This document shows positions 26,001 through 36,903 of a DNA stretch of 64,000 nt, piece by piece. The notes beneath the pieces are model-generated. The model had not been told where the DNA came from. It made no database searches and worked only from the letters and a program-made list of their open reading frames with translations. Source of the stretch: Owenia fusiformis (Eukaryota > Annelida > Polychaeta > Sabellida > Oweniidae); assembly GCA_903813345.2 (NCBI GenBank), contig CAIIXF020000005.1:40527394-40591393 (forward strand), given 5' to 3'. Numbering within the stretch: position 1 is the stretch's first letter; each line of letters begins with the position of its first letter. The translations under genes and the position numbers were made by a program.

Positions 26001-28165
26001 TTGTAAGCTACCACTGAAGGCTATGGTTTGAGGTGTGGGTAGGGATGGCTCCATCTTTCTGAAACCGCTGCTCGTCCCAAGGCTCTGCAGAACTAAGTAA
26101 GCAATTGTTAACCTGTCTGCATAAGGACTTCTTCTTTGGACAAGATGTTCTGTTCCCTCCTAGCAGACGTTGGCGTCAAGAATGGCTCTCCTTGCACCCT
26201 CTTGGAGTTTATATTCTTAACATGGTTTTGACTAAAGAAAAAAAGAATTCATGCTGAAAAGAAGAGGTCTTGGGTTCAAACCCAGGTCACAGCACTTCTT
26301 GTGATTTGACTTTGACCTATGACTGCTGACCTATACTGGCGATTACTAGAGTGCTGCTAACTCGAGAAAAGGCTGGCGCTGGCTAGAATTGTCTATGGTT
26401 CTAGCCAGGATAAAGATACCAGTTCTTCAACTCGACAATGGGAAGAACTGCTCTACCTTAGTGACTAATATGTCATGATATGACATCTAAAGAGTCAATA
26501 AAAGATATATATAACAGTACCAGTTTCTCTAAAGTTTTTGACCCAAACATGGGTAATGGTTTTTCAAAGAACATTTCTGGCACATAAGGTTCTCCTACAG
26601 TCCTAGTGCATACAAACATATGACTGATATTCAAAATATTTTTCAATGGCACATATCTTTTTTTCTTTAGTCAAAACCATGTTAATTTCTAGATGGACTT
26701 AGCATTCAAGCCTTCCACTATAACTCCAGTTTTTTTAACACCCTGGACAAACAACATAGCATATATTTTTTCAGCTAAGACATGCTTGAATGACAAACAC
26801 AGACCAGCACATTCTAAAATTGCTTATCACTATTTGGAATAGTACATTTTGATAGGGGCTAGATCAATAGTCAACATTAGTTTGTATTTCCCCAGAATCA
26901 GATCTATAGGGAGTGACAAAATTACAAGCAACGTGGACACTGGACGTTGATCTACCAATATATTCCTTGCAATCTCAAATATATCCACAATATGCTATCA
27001 ATTGGTGTGGTTGTTTAAAATTGTACTAAAACCAATGTCAGAACAAATAACATCTCTTTTATATTATTTTGACTACAAAGCTTCCCCACAAAACACAATT
27101 TATTAAGATAAGGGGGTGTCAACCTCTGAAATGTGTTGTTATTTTGCGCAGTTTTTGAGGTCATCTAACCATGACAGTTTTGATTTACCATGTGCCAAGT
27201 TATTCTGGCGCTAAATCGAAAAGTTGTTGCTGCAAACTACTACGAAGGCTGAACCAAAGTGGAAATATACATAAGTTTCACATTTGCACGCATTCCAATA
27301 ACAAAGTAAATAGTTTTATTGACTGAACTTCACAAAAAAATTCTTGTGGAAAGAGCACTGCAATATCATTCATTACATATACAAGGAATTGATTGAAATA
27401 CATTTGTTAGGCCACAATATTGCTTGATAACTAAAAATGTTAACCCAATAATCATATTTTTGGCCTTACAGCATCATTCAGGTTAAAAAGTTTTATTCCC
27501 CAGACACTGGCAATGCTTACCAACTTTCAATAGCATTTCACCTCGATTGATTCTGCAAGTACAATGACCCTTCGCAAAATTGATATAAATTGCCTTAATT
27601 CATGCAATAATTGGCTCAATTTACGAGGGGATCCAAAAATATTGGACGCCCCGCTCTTACTTTGCTATCTTTTAATGAAATAACATGAAACTTTCAAATA
27701 ATAAGGATCAACATCTCAGCAACTTTGTGTACTAGATTCACCAAAAAATGATTTATTGTAGGTACTTTACTATACTAGATAGTTTTTAATATGGAGACCC
27801 AGCCCACCAGCCAACCTGAACTACATTTAAAACACGCAAATCACATTGCAACTGTCAATATGGCAAATACCTTAAGGTACAGGTGCACAACCTAACACCA
27901 GTCATTATATTTTCCGATTTTACAATCTGAGTGTCATCTGCATTCCTCATCTTCACATATTTACTATTCAATATACTTTCCAAGAATTTGAACACATTTT
28001 TCGTGCTGCTGTACACGCATGCTTTACCCATGCATGAATGAAAGACATTCATGAAGCCACCCTTGCTTAGGTGATACAAACACTCCTGGGCCGCCACTTT
28101 AATCTCATCCAATGAGCAAAAAAAACATTACCTTTCAACCCTTCTTTCTTCTTGGCCATTACCAT
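13903..28165 (-). CDS. PANK: Pantothenate kinase (PANK1/2/3 family), complete, 7 coding exons
   Basis: Catalyses ATP-dependent phosphorylation of pantothenate, the first and controlling step of CoA synthesis. Coding exons: 28165-28132, 24784-24432, 21072-20825, 20414-20238, 20002-19879, 14548-14423 and 13959-13903. All borders are GT/AG with compatible phases. From the ATG at 28159 the protein is 370 aa, matching animal PANK3. A second in-frame ATG at 28165 would add two residues. Exon 1 encodes MAKKKEGLK, followed by [11 protein letters not shown], the N-terminal phosphate-binding motif. Next come [34 protein letters not shown] and [12 protein letters not shown]. The C-terminal part has [30 protein letters not shown] and [14 protein letters not shown]. 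There is no mitochondrial-type N-terminal extension, so a cytosolic form is likely. The tiny first and last exons are easily missed. The stop is at 13903-13905. Confidence 0.95.
14088..14093 (+). terminator. Poly(A) signal of the 53-aa candidate gene
   Basis: AATAAA on the plus strand 28 bases after the TAA at 14058-14060. It supports a plus-strand transcript ending here. Confidence 0.45.
16646..18104. repeat. Long element of the ACAGTAAAACCTG family with internal 240-bp duplication
   Basis: The left end reads ACAGTAAAACCTGTCTAATC and the right end is its approximate inverse (CAGGTTCTACTGTAA). Subterminal GTGTTCAAATT/GTTCGGATTAGCCAGG motifs are inverted between the ends. Inside, the segment starting at 17255 (ATAATCTTGTCTGCAAATGT) is repeated at 17495, exactly 240 bp on, with few differences over about 170 bp. 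No coding capacity was seen. It lies in pantothenate kinase intron 5 (between the exons at 19879 and 14548). Confidence 0.7.
21371..22830. repeat. Dispersed repeat expanded into a tandem array of TGACCTT/AAGGTCA motifs
   Basis: About nine copies of a roughly 130-150-bp unit. Each unit contains TTTGAAGCAAGTTGAAAA, TTTTTGACCTT, GACCTTGAGAAGGTCATTG, TCAAATCTAAAGTCAGATTT and CTGAGAACATGTAGATGATT. The left end TGACAAAATGTCACCACC and the right end GTGGTGACATAA are inverted complements, so the array sits inside one element. Near the right end is a GC-rich stretch of CGCCGGACGCCGGACGCC and CCAACCACCAACCGCC repeats. Related fragments lie at 28162-28445 and 63700-64000. Located in pantothenate kinase intron 2. 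Confidence 0.85.
25380..27850. other. Pantothenate kinase intron 1, unassigned repeats
   Basis: No exon is recognised here. Two inverted copies of CATGGTTTTGACTAAAGAAA lie at about 26220 and 26665, bracketing roughly 450 bp. GGGTTCAAACCC at 26272 resembles a pol III B box, which would suit a tRNA-derived SINE, but no A box was found. Confidence 0.35.
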
Positions 28166-28445
28166 GACAAAATGTCACCACCTAGTTGTTCACAATATTA
28201 TGAGTTCAAGCACTTATTCATGATCTTGAAAAAAATTGGTCAATTTGAAGCAAGTTGAAAAAAGACCCTTTTTGAAGTTCAAATCTTTTTTGACCTTGAG
28301 AAGGTCATTGAAGTTCAAATCTTTTTTGACCTTGAGAAGATCTTGAAGTCCAAATCTATTTTGACCTTGAGCAGGTCATTGAAGGTCAAATCTCAAATCT
28401 ATTGAGAACTTCTAAATGATGAAAAATAGTGTTGGTGGTTCACCA
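28162..28445. repeat. Short copy of the TGACCTT repeat, abutting PANK exon 1
   Basis: Starts CATGACAAAATGTCACCACC, identical to the left end of the array at 21371. It continues with TCAATTTGAAGCAAGTTGAAAA and several TGACCTTGAGAAGGTC units. Its edge overlaps the upstream in-frame ATG (28165) of pantothenate kinase. The alternative ATG at 28159 lies just outside. Confidence 0.75.
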
Positions 28446-28616
28446 TCATAAAGTGTGGCCTTCATACGCTAAGATAGCATAAATGTAATCTAAACCAAGT
28501 AAAACGGTTTTGTAAAACTTTAAGTTTCAAAGTGCAAAAACAGGGAAAATGTTTAAATTGCCCAAAATGATAAACTAAAATGAGTGCATTATTGTAGTAG
28601 GTTTTCCTCAAATAAA

Positions 28617-29175
28617 GTACAGTTAACCCTGCAAAAAAGGAACATTCTCCAGTCTGGCCAAAATTGTTCCTTGTAGTAGACAGGTGTTCCCTACAGAGAT
28701 GGTCCATATTTTGGACATACCTCAAAACCCAATTTGCTGAATAAGCATTAATTATTGTAGATGATAAATGAATGAATGTGGTATATAGTAGCTAGAGCAA
28801 TGTTGCTTTGAGCATTTATTCAAGTTTCATCAACCCCATTTTGTAGCATTTGTAATATGCAAGTTTGGACCTTTTTAAGATTTATCATCTTCTAAAACAA
28901 TTGTCTCAGTCAATAGAATAGCTCAACTTATCAGATGAAATCAACTTTTGTTGAAAGATTAACATTACAGTCAATTGGCAATTTATAACAACAGATTACT
29001 GTTATTAAAAAAAATATTGGGGTAATTAATAGTGGTATGGATGTCGCAGCAGAATTTACAAAATTTGAGTGGGTCTGTAAAATCAATGGAAAGATATTTG
29101 ATTCTTTTCAAAAATGTTCCTTTTAGACAGGTTTTCCCTACAGAAAGGTGTTCCATCTGACAGGTTTTACTGTAT
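28617..29175. repeat. ACAGTAAAACCTG-family element, diverged
   Basis: The left end ACAGTTAACCCTGCAAA and the right end GACAGGTTTTACTGTA are imperfect inverted complements. Inside each end are GTTCC-type motifs facing each other. No coding capacity. Confidence 0.55.
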
Positions 29176-30596
29176 ACACTTTGGGGATCTTTAGAAAATA
29201 GAAATGCATTTAGAAAAGACGTGAACCCAAAATATTCAAAAATTATTAGCTCTAGTGATCTCCCCATGTCATTTTTACAATTTTTTCTGGGGGGGAGAAC
29301 ACTGCTCTACATTTGATGTGCAAAACACTACTTTAATAGAGAAAGTTATATTAACACTTACGTAACCAATTTAGATAAAGGGAAAGTGAAAGTGAAACAA
29401 AGCTGGATAGAACCACTTAATAAGATCAAATGAAGTTTCACAAATGTAGATATACCAGGTCCTTGTTGCATCAAGTTTAATGAGACTGCAAACAAACTGG
29501 CAGGTGGTGCTTTGGCCTTTGGAAAATAAAATTCCATCCAAGTGATGTCAAAAATTGTTTGAAGGAAATTTTAAAAATGACAATAAAGTTCATAAAACAT
29601 GGTGGTTCATAAGAAGACTTTATGAGCAAAACTTCATGTTTGGCCGAGGAGCATCCCCTGGCACAAGGAGAGAAGTTGCAAAGCTTCAAAAACAGCATAT
29701 AGGTCTCATGAAAGTACTGAAAGAGACACTTAATAGGGGTTGGCCACAGTGCAAATGTCCCTGATATGATACAGATACAGATATTCTAAAATTGAAACGA
29801 TTTTTGTCAAGACACCTACTGTACTTTATTGCCAGCTTGCTAGATCTGATGCTACTTTAATGACTGCAGTGCCTCCTGCCACACAAGCATCAGCATAAGA
29901 TGATGACAATATATACAGTAGTTCATTATTCACCCTTCCACAAAGACAGCTCAACAATATAATAATGCGCTGCTTTAAAAATTTAGTCATACCATTGGTT
30001 GATAATCAAAATATTACCTAACCAAACCGGTCCGACCCAGTTACCTACTCCCTGCATCTGAAGATAGATCTATGACTTCAGGAAGTAGATCAGAACTGGG
30101 TCAGAGAGGTTTGGTAAAATATCATCAGTGTCAAGATATATGTTTTTCTTATTCTAATAAAAGAAATAATTCAAAGAAGATTAATGGCACAAACTTGTTG
30201 AAACATGGTGAGATACTATACTACAGTAAAATTTTAAATGTTTGGAAGTACTTTGAATTTAAAAATAAGCAAACAAATTACTATATTGCAACAGTATATA
30301 AAAAATAGAAACATATGTACAAGTCTTATCTTTTGTATATTTCAGATAGCTATGTATAATGTGCAGCAAAGCTGTGGCCTTTTGTAATTTAGGGAGTTTC
30401 AGGTATGTTGATTTTTCTTGAAATAACACGGCAGAGAAGCATCAAAATATAAGAGGCAACAGATATGATAGCTAAACTACAAAACAAACTAAAATGTACA
30501 AAAGTTATGACATGTATAAATGTTTCTATTTTTACATATAGCCTAATACTATTTCAATATGGTTCTTTGATTGCTTATTTTTTAAATTCAAAGTAC
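29176..30596. other. Spacer upstream of pantothenate kinase
   Basis: No gene assigned. An open frame at 29555-29764 has a basic composition (GRGASPGTRREVAKLQKQ) but no supporting splice sites or poly(A) signal. It may be a fragment of a transposon protein. Confidence 0.35.
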
Positions 30597-31104
30597 TTAA
30601 AGAGGCTCTATGCCATAGGATAGCACAATCAAGACCCATCTTGACTTTTTTGCATATTGAGTTTCACCACATATATACCCATCTATTTACTAAAGAAGAA
30701 GTCCCAAATCCCCTTCTTTCAGTGTTAATTTTGCGATTATGCTGGCCGATCTAATTATTTTCGAAGAAATAAATTCAATCTGATGTTTGAATATTGCGGG
30801 AAAGTCCTCCTGTTATCTGATTGGTCGTTGAATTTGTTTATCAAAAACCTGATTGGCTCCCTGGTTCAAGGCGCTTGTGGGTGCTTGTGTGACTCAATGG
30901 GGATTCCCCTCGATAGCGGAGGAATCGATTGTTTTTAATTCTGGAGTTTGGTTGTTCTGTTGATTATTTCCGATATTTCGGCAATAATATACCCAAAAGT
31001 TATTCTCAAGATATAACCATGGTATGTGATGTATTATATGAGCAATAACAATAGGACATCATGGATTGTCTGGGGGAGAAACCTATGGCATAATGCATCT
31101 TTAA
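30597..31104 (+). mobile_element. Non-autonomous DNA element flanked by TTAA, copy 2
   Basis: TTAA at both ends with imperfect terminal inverted repeats: TTAAAGAGGCTCTATGCCAT, and the complement of the right end TTTAAAGATGCATTATGCCA. Its internal sequence matches 12355-12916 in the opposite orientation. About 508 bp, no transposase. Confidence 0.7.
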
Positions 31105-31149
31105 AAACATTTAAAATTTTACTGTAGTAATTACTTTAAAAAGGCGCAA

Positions 31150-31277
31150 CAGTCTGTTACACTGCTTCAAAGCAACAAGCTGAACCTAAGAAATCTAAAG
31201 ACTACTGTGCAATGATAAATAAAATATGTTCTTCCATGTATTATTTTGTTGGTTGCTTTGAAGCAGTGTAAAAGACT
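31150..31277. repeat. Inverted repeat, about 28-bp arms
   Basis: ACACTGCTTCAAAGCAAC at 31159-31176 is the exact complement of GTTGCTTTGAAGCAGTGT at 31252-31269. Partial pairing continues outward (AGTCTGTT/AAAGACT). Confidence 0.7.
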
Positions 31278-31435
31278 CATTTGGGTGATGAAGTGACATG
31301 TTTTATGGAGTTTAATTCAAAACAATGTAAACTACTTATTTGTTTAGTTGTTGAATCTTGTATGATCTGGAGTCAGGAGTCCTTATCAGTTATCACGCCA
31401 TTGAGAATTTTGAGTTCATAACATACATGTGCAAC

Positions 31436-31471
31436 CATGGGCTTTCAACTAGATAATTGAAAGCCCATGGT
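31436..31471. repeat. Short perfect hairpin
   Basis: CCATGGGCTTTCAA and TTGAAAGCCCATGG form 14-bp perfect arms around an 8-base loop. Confidence 0.75.
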
Positions 31472-31557
31472 GAAACAGCCAAACATCAATAGGCTTACTC
31501 ACTTCGAGAGCCATGTTAGATTTTGAAACTTATGGCTCTCGAAAGGGGGCATGGACA

Positions 31558-32052
31558 GCTGAATAATAGTGACCTTTGAAACATGAATAGAGTCGATCAG
31601 AGTCGATCAGCGCCTTACTTTTGTTCTTTAACTATGTCATACATCATTATAATCCTTCCGTGCAAGTATTGGAGCGCTGAGGTACTTCCTTTTTGATCAA
31701 GACTTGTAATTGTTAGTCGAGTGAGTGTTTTTTTCTGCCAAATTCCAATATGGCGTTTTCTGCTCGGACATTTTCGTAAAATTCCGGAGGTTGTCCGAAC
31801 CTAACTCATTCTCAAAATTCATTTCGTTCGTTGCGTATCTCGCTCCAAGCAAACCGCCATATTGGAAATGGGTCGAAAAAAACATTCACTCGACGAACGA
31901 TTTACAAATCTTGATCGAAAAAGAAGTATTTTAGCGCTCCAATACTTGCACGGATTGATGATACCGCAGAAGACACAGTTAGAGACCAAAAGTAAGCCAC
32001 TGATCGACGCTGATCGACTCAATTCGTGTTTCAAGCGTCACTATTATTCAGC
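31558..32052. repeat. Long imperfect inverted repeat, arms about 200 bp
   Basis: The left arm (31558-31758) and right arm (31851-32052) are complements with scattered mismatches. Landmarks on the left and, as complement, on the right are GCTGAATAATAGTGAC, GAGTCGATCAG, CCGTGCAAGTATTGGAGCGCT, GTCGAGTGA and CCAATATGGCG. A 92-base centre is unpaired. Open frames on both strands here (31697-31885 minus and 31725-31934 plus) give near-identical peptides purely because of the symmetry. It lies about 0.7 kb upstream of PLPBP. Confidence 0.85.
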
Positions 32053-32776
32053 GACCCAAGTGCGCCGTGGGAAAGCTATTATATCAAAATCCACATAGCT
32101 TTTGCAGTAAGTAACAATAGGCCACATTGAAAAAGATTACTTACGTTCTGTAGGGCTACTCTGCATGGTTCTTCGACTTATGGATGAATTTTGTTTACAT
32201 TAACAATCACCTGATAATTGTGTGAGAGAGGGGATATTTTGCCCAAGTCAATTTTCCACATTACACGATTTATACATGTCGTTCAATTACAATGTAGGCT
32301 ACTTCCGGGTTTTGGAAATTATTTCCCCAAAAATACGTGTATTTTGGGGTCCTCTACTCGATTTCTGCATCTAACAGTTATCAGAGAACATGAAATCTAG
32401 ATTCAGCTAAATTCTAAGCAACAACTTGTTAATCTATAATGTATAGCTGCTGAGAATACTATGGAAATAGATAAAATTTCAAACTTTTCACCACCGGAAC
32501 ATCCATTTTTATTTAACATACGGACTGAATAATACAGATAATTTGATTGAATGAATAAATGCTAGTGGAAGGGCTGCCACAAATAGACTTTTAGAGATGT
32601 TCATTTTACTTCAATGTATGCCTGATATTCATTTAGTGATGGACTTAAATATTCTAATATTATTTGAAATCGTTGAAATCCCACAATTAGTTGTATTTCG
32701 TTGTGAAAAGAAGCAGGCAATTCTAGACCTAAATTAAATATGTGGGCTGTCATATTGTTAGAAAGTTTATGAAATT

Positions 32777-35700
32777 ATGAAACGAATGATGTCTGAATCA
32801 GAAGTTCTGAAATCTCTGCGTAATGTGCTGTCAAGAGTATCTCAAGCAATGGAAAAAAGACCTGGGGTATTAAACTACTTTATGTTACTCTAAAATTACA
32901 AGTTCAACGTCAATCATGTCACTCTAAAATGTTTGATAAGTTACAAGTTTCATAAGTGATGTCTCCCGGTTCCAACTCATATTTTTCTCCAAGCAATTTG
33001 TTCAGTGATGATTTCTACTGCAAAGTTCACACGAATGAACTGCAAGGATTCTGTCCGATATTCCAACAAACTTGACCTTGATCGACGACAACATTGAAAA
33101 TCAGGCCTGTCAACTGTCCGGCAATTGAGATATTTTTCACGCATTTGCTGAAGCATAGGCTAAGGGTTAAGTAATAGTAAGCTGTATAGCCTATATACAG
33201 CTTACTATTACTTAACCCTTAGCCTATGTGCTGAAGATTGAACTTGAAGTCACACAGTTTTTTGCTGTCTCACAGGAATTGCGTATACAGTTCGGGACAT
33301 AAATAAATGACAGGTGGATTTGCTGAAGTGAGGATTTGCCATGTTAAAAATAAGAGAATTTTCAAGAGGCCATACATCAGTGGATGAGATTATACAAAAT
33401 GTAAAATATACAAATTTTAAGGGATATGTATCTAGACAATATTGGAAATTATGGGCTTTCAGACGATCATAATTAGGAAATGGTGATCGAAAATCGATCT
33501 GTCATTTATTTTTGTCCCCAACTGTATGTCAAGCATTTGCTTCAAATTTTTACAGAACTTGCAATTCAGTGAAAAAATGCTAGCTGTTTGATTTTGAACT
33601 TGGTAATCACGACATGAGTCCATATATGGTAGACTATTGAGTTGGAACCCTCCCTGGGAACCAATCCTCCTTGATTTGATAAGTTTGAAAAACTCGGGTG
33701 TTGATCTAAATTAATGTCAAAGGATCATGCAACACCATTTGTACTGTTTTGCTGGGTAGGGAAATCTATGTAATACAAAGCGAAGGAAATTAACCACCTA
33801 AACACTGTCGTGTTTCATGGATCTGTGATCAATTTTGTTTGTTCTTCTGTCAAATCCAAAAATAAGATTTTGGTAATGAACATGCTCTAATATTGAGACT
33901 AAATTATCCAAGAACCACTGAACCATGAAATTATAATCAACGAAGCAAAAATTGGATTTTGTAATATTGAGTCTTCTGGAACTAACCAGGAAAGATTAGT
34001 TTTCACATTCTATTTATTTTCTCTTTTGGATATTGTGCTTATGCTCCATGGTTTACAAAACAAAGCTGATATGTTTATATTGCACAGTGCTGAAGTCAAG
34101 CTGCATTCCTACTCTCTTTATTTCACTGCTTGCCTTGCAACATTGTATCACACAAGTTGAAATATGTGTTTTCTAATGTATGATTATACCCTGTGATAAC
34201 AAGAAGTATGTGCAAATGAATGTAGGTTTTAAAATATAAGCAGATAAGCATATCAAAACCTCACATGGTATACCATTGATTTGAAAGAGCAGAATTAAAT
34301 TCTAACTACATGTAACTTTATTTTATTCAGAATCAAGTGACCAGATTGGTTGCAGTGAGCAAGACCAAACCTGTGCCCCTTATACAGCAAGCTTATTCTG
34401 GGGGACAGAGACACTTTGGTGAGAACTATGTGAGTAGATTGGATTTTCATGTGGGGGAAACAAGCCAAGCAACCCCTCATTTTTCATGCCTTGAGTCCAC
34501 CAATTTTGAAATTTGTTTTAAAATATACAGACATTTTTTCAAAGTCTACTGAGCAGTGGTGTGAAAATCAAACCATAAATTCTATATCCAACCTGAGACA
34601 AACATATGATGATCTCAGATCAAACTTAATATCATTTGATTAATCAACCCTCCATAAATGCATTCTTTTGCTCTCTTTGTGATGCATGTCATTAATCATA
34701 AATCGTGAAAAAATCTGATCTTACAAACCTTTTTCTAGGTGCAAGAATTAGAGGAGAAGGGTCATGATGCCACTCTACTGGAACAATGTGCTGAAATAAA
34801 ATGGCATTTTATTGGCCATTTACAAAGAAACAAAGTTAACAAAGTGACAGGTAGGCCTAGTAGGAATACAAAATTATAACTTTATTTAAGACATGAACAG
34901 GACAATATTATGAATGATTAAGTCTTATTTATGTGCTAAAAGCAAAACTCTTTTGTGGATTGATCTGAAATTTTAGGGATGTTTGTCAGTTTGTTACATG
35001 AAAGTCTCAGATTAGTTTTTGGGCATTCCAGGTAAATGTAAAGGTGAACAATCTGTCCAGAAAATACCTGCAGGCTCTCACCAGGAAATATTTAGGGTGT
35101 GCCTGATGCTGATGCAAATATCTTCAGCATTACCGTTCAGTCGTGATAAATCATATTTATGTTATATTTTATCCTTTTAACATGCTATTATTGTATATTC
35201 AGTCAAGTTTAGAATGTGGAAACAATCATGATTTACCAGTGTGGTGGGAGCTAAATAGAGTGTGGTGCTGCGCCACAGTCTAAAAGCCTGGCGAGAGCCC
35301 TGACCTATTCAATGCATTATGCAATACTTTTCACCATTGTTTAATTTGCAAAGAGAATATCCCTTTAATGCTTACATTAATTATCACGTGATTACTTTAC
35401 AGCTACGCCTAACCTGTATATGGTGGAAACAGTAGACTCTGCGAAGCTGGCGACAGCCTTGAATAAATCTTGGGAGAAACTGCAGCAAGAAAACAAGCTT
35501 AACGTCATGGTCCAAGTGAACACCAGTGGAGAAGAGCAAAAACATGGTGTTCCCCCATCCGAGGTTGAATCTGTTGTAGATCATGTGAAAACGAAATGTC
35601 CAGCACTGAAATTTAATGGACTCATGACAATTGGGGCTTTTGACCATGATCTAACTCAAGGGCCAAATCCAGATTTCATTGTGAGTAGGCCTTCTTGTAC

Positions 35701-36702
35701 AATTATAGACTATATATAATTAATGGTCCTGCTTTTATGGATTTTCTTTTTTATTCTGTTCTTAAATTGCTTGTCCTGTTACATGTCATATTTGGCATGC
35801 AGGAGTTTGAAGGTTTTTGGGGAAGCATTGGGATTATGCGTTGCCAAAAATGGTTATTGAAAATGGCCCTCTTTAATTCATAACACTAAACAGTACATTC
35901 AAATGAAAAGCTTGAAATATTTGTTCTTCTAAAAATTCACATTGCTTCTGTTGTAACTATTGAATAACTCAACACAAAACCCTGTCTGTGTTTGTATGTG
36001 CTTTCTCTAAAACTAAAGACATTAAGGAATTGAATATGAATTTGTCTGAATTTTCAGAAATTGAAGGAGTGCCACACATCAGTATGCAGTAGTTTAGGAC
36101 TGAATCCTGAAGAAGTAGAAATCAGTATGGGAATGTCCAATGATTTTGAACATGCAGTAAGGCATTTGCACTTGTTCTATGTCCAATTAAGACTTAAATA
36201 CTAGATAGATTTTTTTCTTAAAGTGGTAGATCAAAAAAAGAAAAAAGCCAAAGCATAATTTTGCGATAAAAATGGCTAAATTTGATAAATAAAAAATTGT
36301 GAATTAAAATTGTGCAAATATTAGAGCTGTTAAAGATGAAAATCTAATATTCTTATAAATTTTCACTCATCATTAAATTGTAGGGCCTTTGCTCCTTTAG
36401 CATGCACACTACATTTAGATTAAGCTCTGATAATTTCAATGCATTCGATACTTTTTCAATTTCAGATAGAGTTAGGTAGCACCAACGTGAGAGTAGGAAG
36501 CACCATATTTGGTGCTAGGACTTACGTAAATAAAGCCACAAACAATCCAACTCCAGAAACATCAACAACAACCCCTAGTATTACTAATGACTCTACAAAT
36601 GAACAATTAAATGATAGAAATGACACCAAAACAAATACATCTCAATCAATTGACAATATAGCAGAGACTTTGCAGACTGTACATGTAAAAGACAAAGAGT
36701 AG
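32777..36702 (+). CDS. PLPBP: Pyridoxal phosphate homeostasis protein (PLPBP/PROSC, YggS family)
   Basis: A PLP-binding, alanine-racemase-fold protein that buffers free pyridoxal phosphate, in cytosol and mitochondria. Exons: 32777-32866, 34331-34429, 34739-34850, 35403-35680, 36058-36156 and 36466-36702. All junctions keep frame, giving about 304 aa. The start at 32777 gives [21 protein letters not shown] start four codons later is possible. Motifs: LVAVSKTKP with the PLP-binding lysine near residue 41, [58 protein letters not shown] and the phosphate-binding [13 protein letters not shown]. The C-terminus extends about 30 residues beyond the human protein as a Thr/Asn-rich tail, probably disordered. 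Intron 1 carries a perfect hairpin insertion and intron 3 a MITE. The gene is head to head with pantothenate kinase, about 4.6 kb apart. Confidence 0.96.
33146..33236. mobile_element. 75-bp perfect foldback element with 8-bp target-site duplication
   Basis: Arms 33154-33188 and 33194-33228 are perfect 35-bp complements around a 5-base loop (GCCTA). The octamer TGCTGAAG directly abuts both sides (33146-33153 and 33229-33236). An 8-bp duplication fits hAT-type integration or a foldback element. It lies in PLPBP intron 1. Confidence 0.85.
35070..35305. repeat. MITE-like element, GGCTCTCRCCAGG ends
   Basis: The left end GCAGGCTCTCACCAGGAAAT and the right end GCCTGGCGAGAGCCCTGA are inverted complements. 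The right end continues AGTCTAAAAGCC, shared with the element at 42299-42642. It lies in PLPBP intron 3. Confidence 0.6.
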
Positions 36703-36903
36703 GCCCTCTTATTTGCATTACCCTATGTTGTGAAATTGATTGATTGATTGATGTCTTCTATACCATGGTAATAATTATCAATTTGAATACCTCTATTAGT
36801 AAAACATCTTGCAAATAAGATCAGTTTTCATAAAGTCCTATAACCCCCTTAATATTCATCATCTAAGTTGAACACTTGTGGCCCAAATGATGTTCCATTT
36901 ATA

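Noticed and set aside
26272-26283. GGGTTCAAACCC, possible tRNA gene or tRNA-derived SINE
   Set aside because: Only the B-box/T-arm-like motif is present; no A box, acceptor stem or anticodon arm could be folded around it.
29555-29764. Basic 69-aa ORF on the plus strand upstream of pantothenate kinase
   Set aside because: Coding-like in part, but no splice context, poly(A) signal or recognisable motif; more likely a repeat remnant or chance frame.
31697-31934. Overlapping ORFs on both strands with near-identical peptides
   Set aside because: They are an automatic result of the long inverted repeat at 31558-32052, not two genes.
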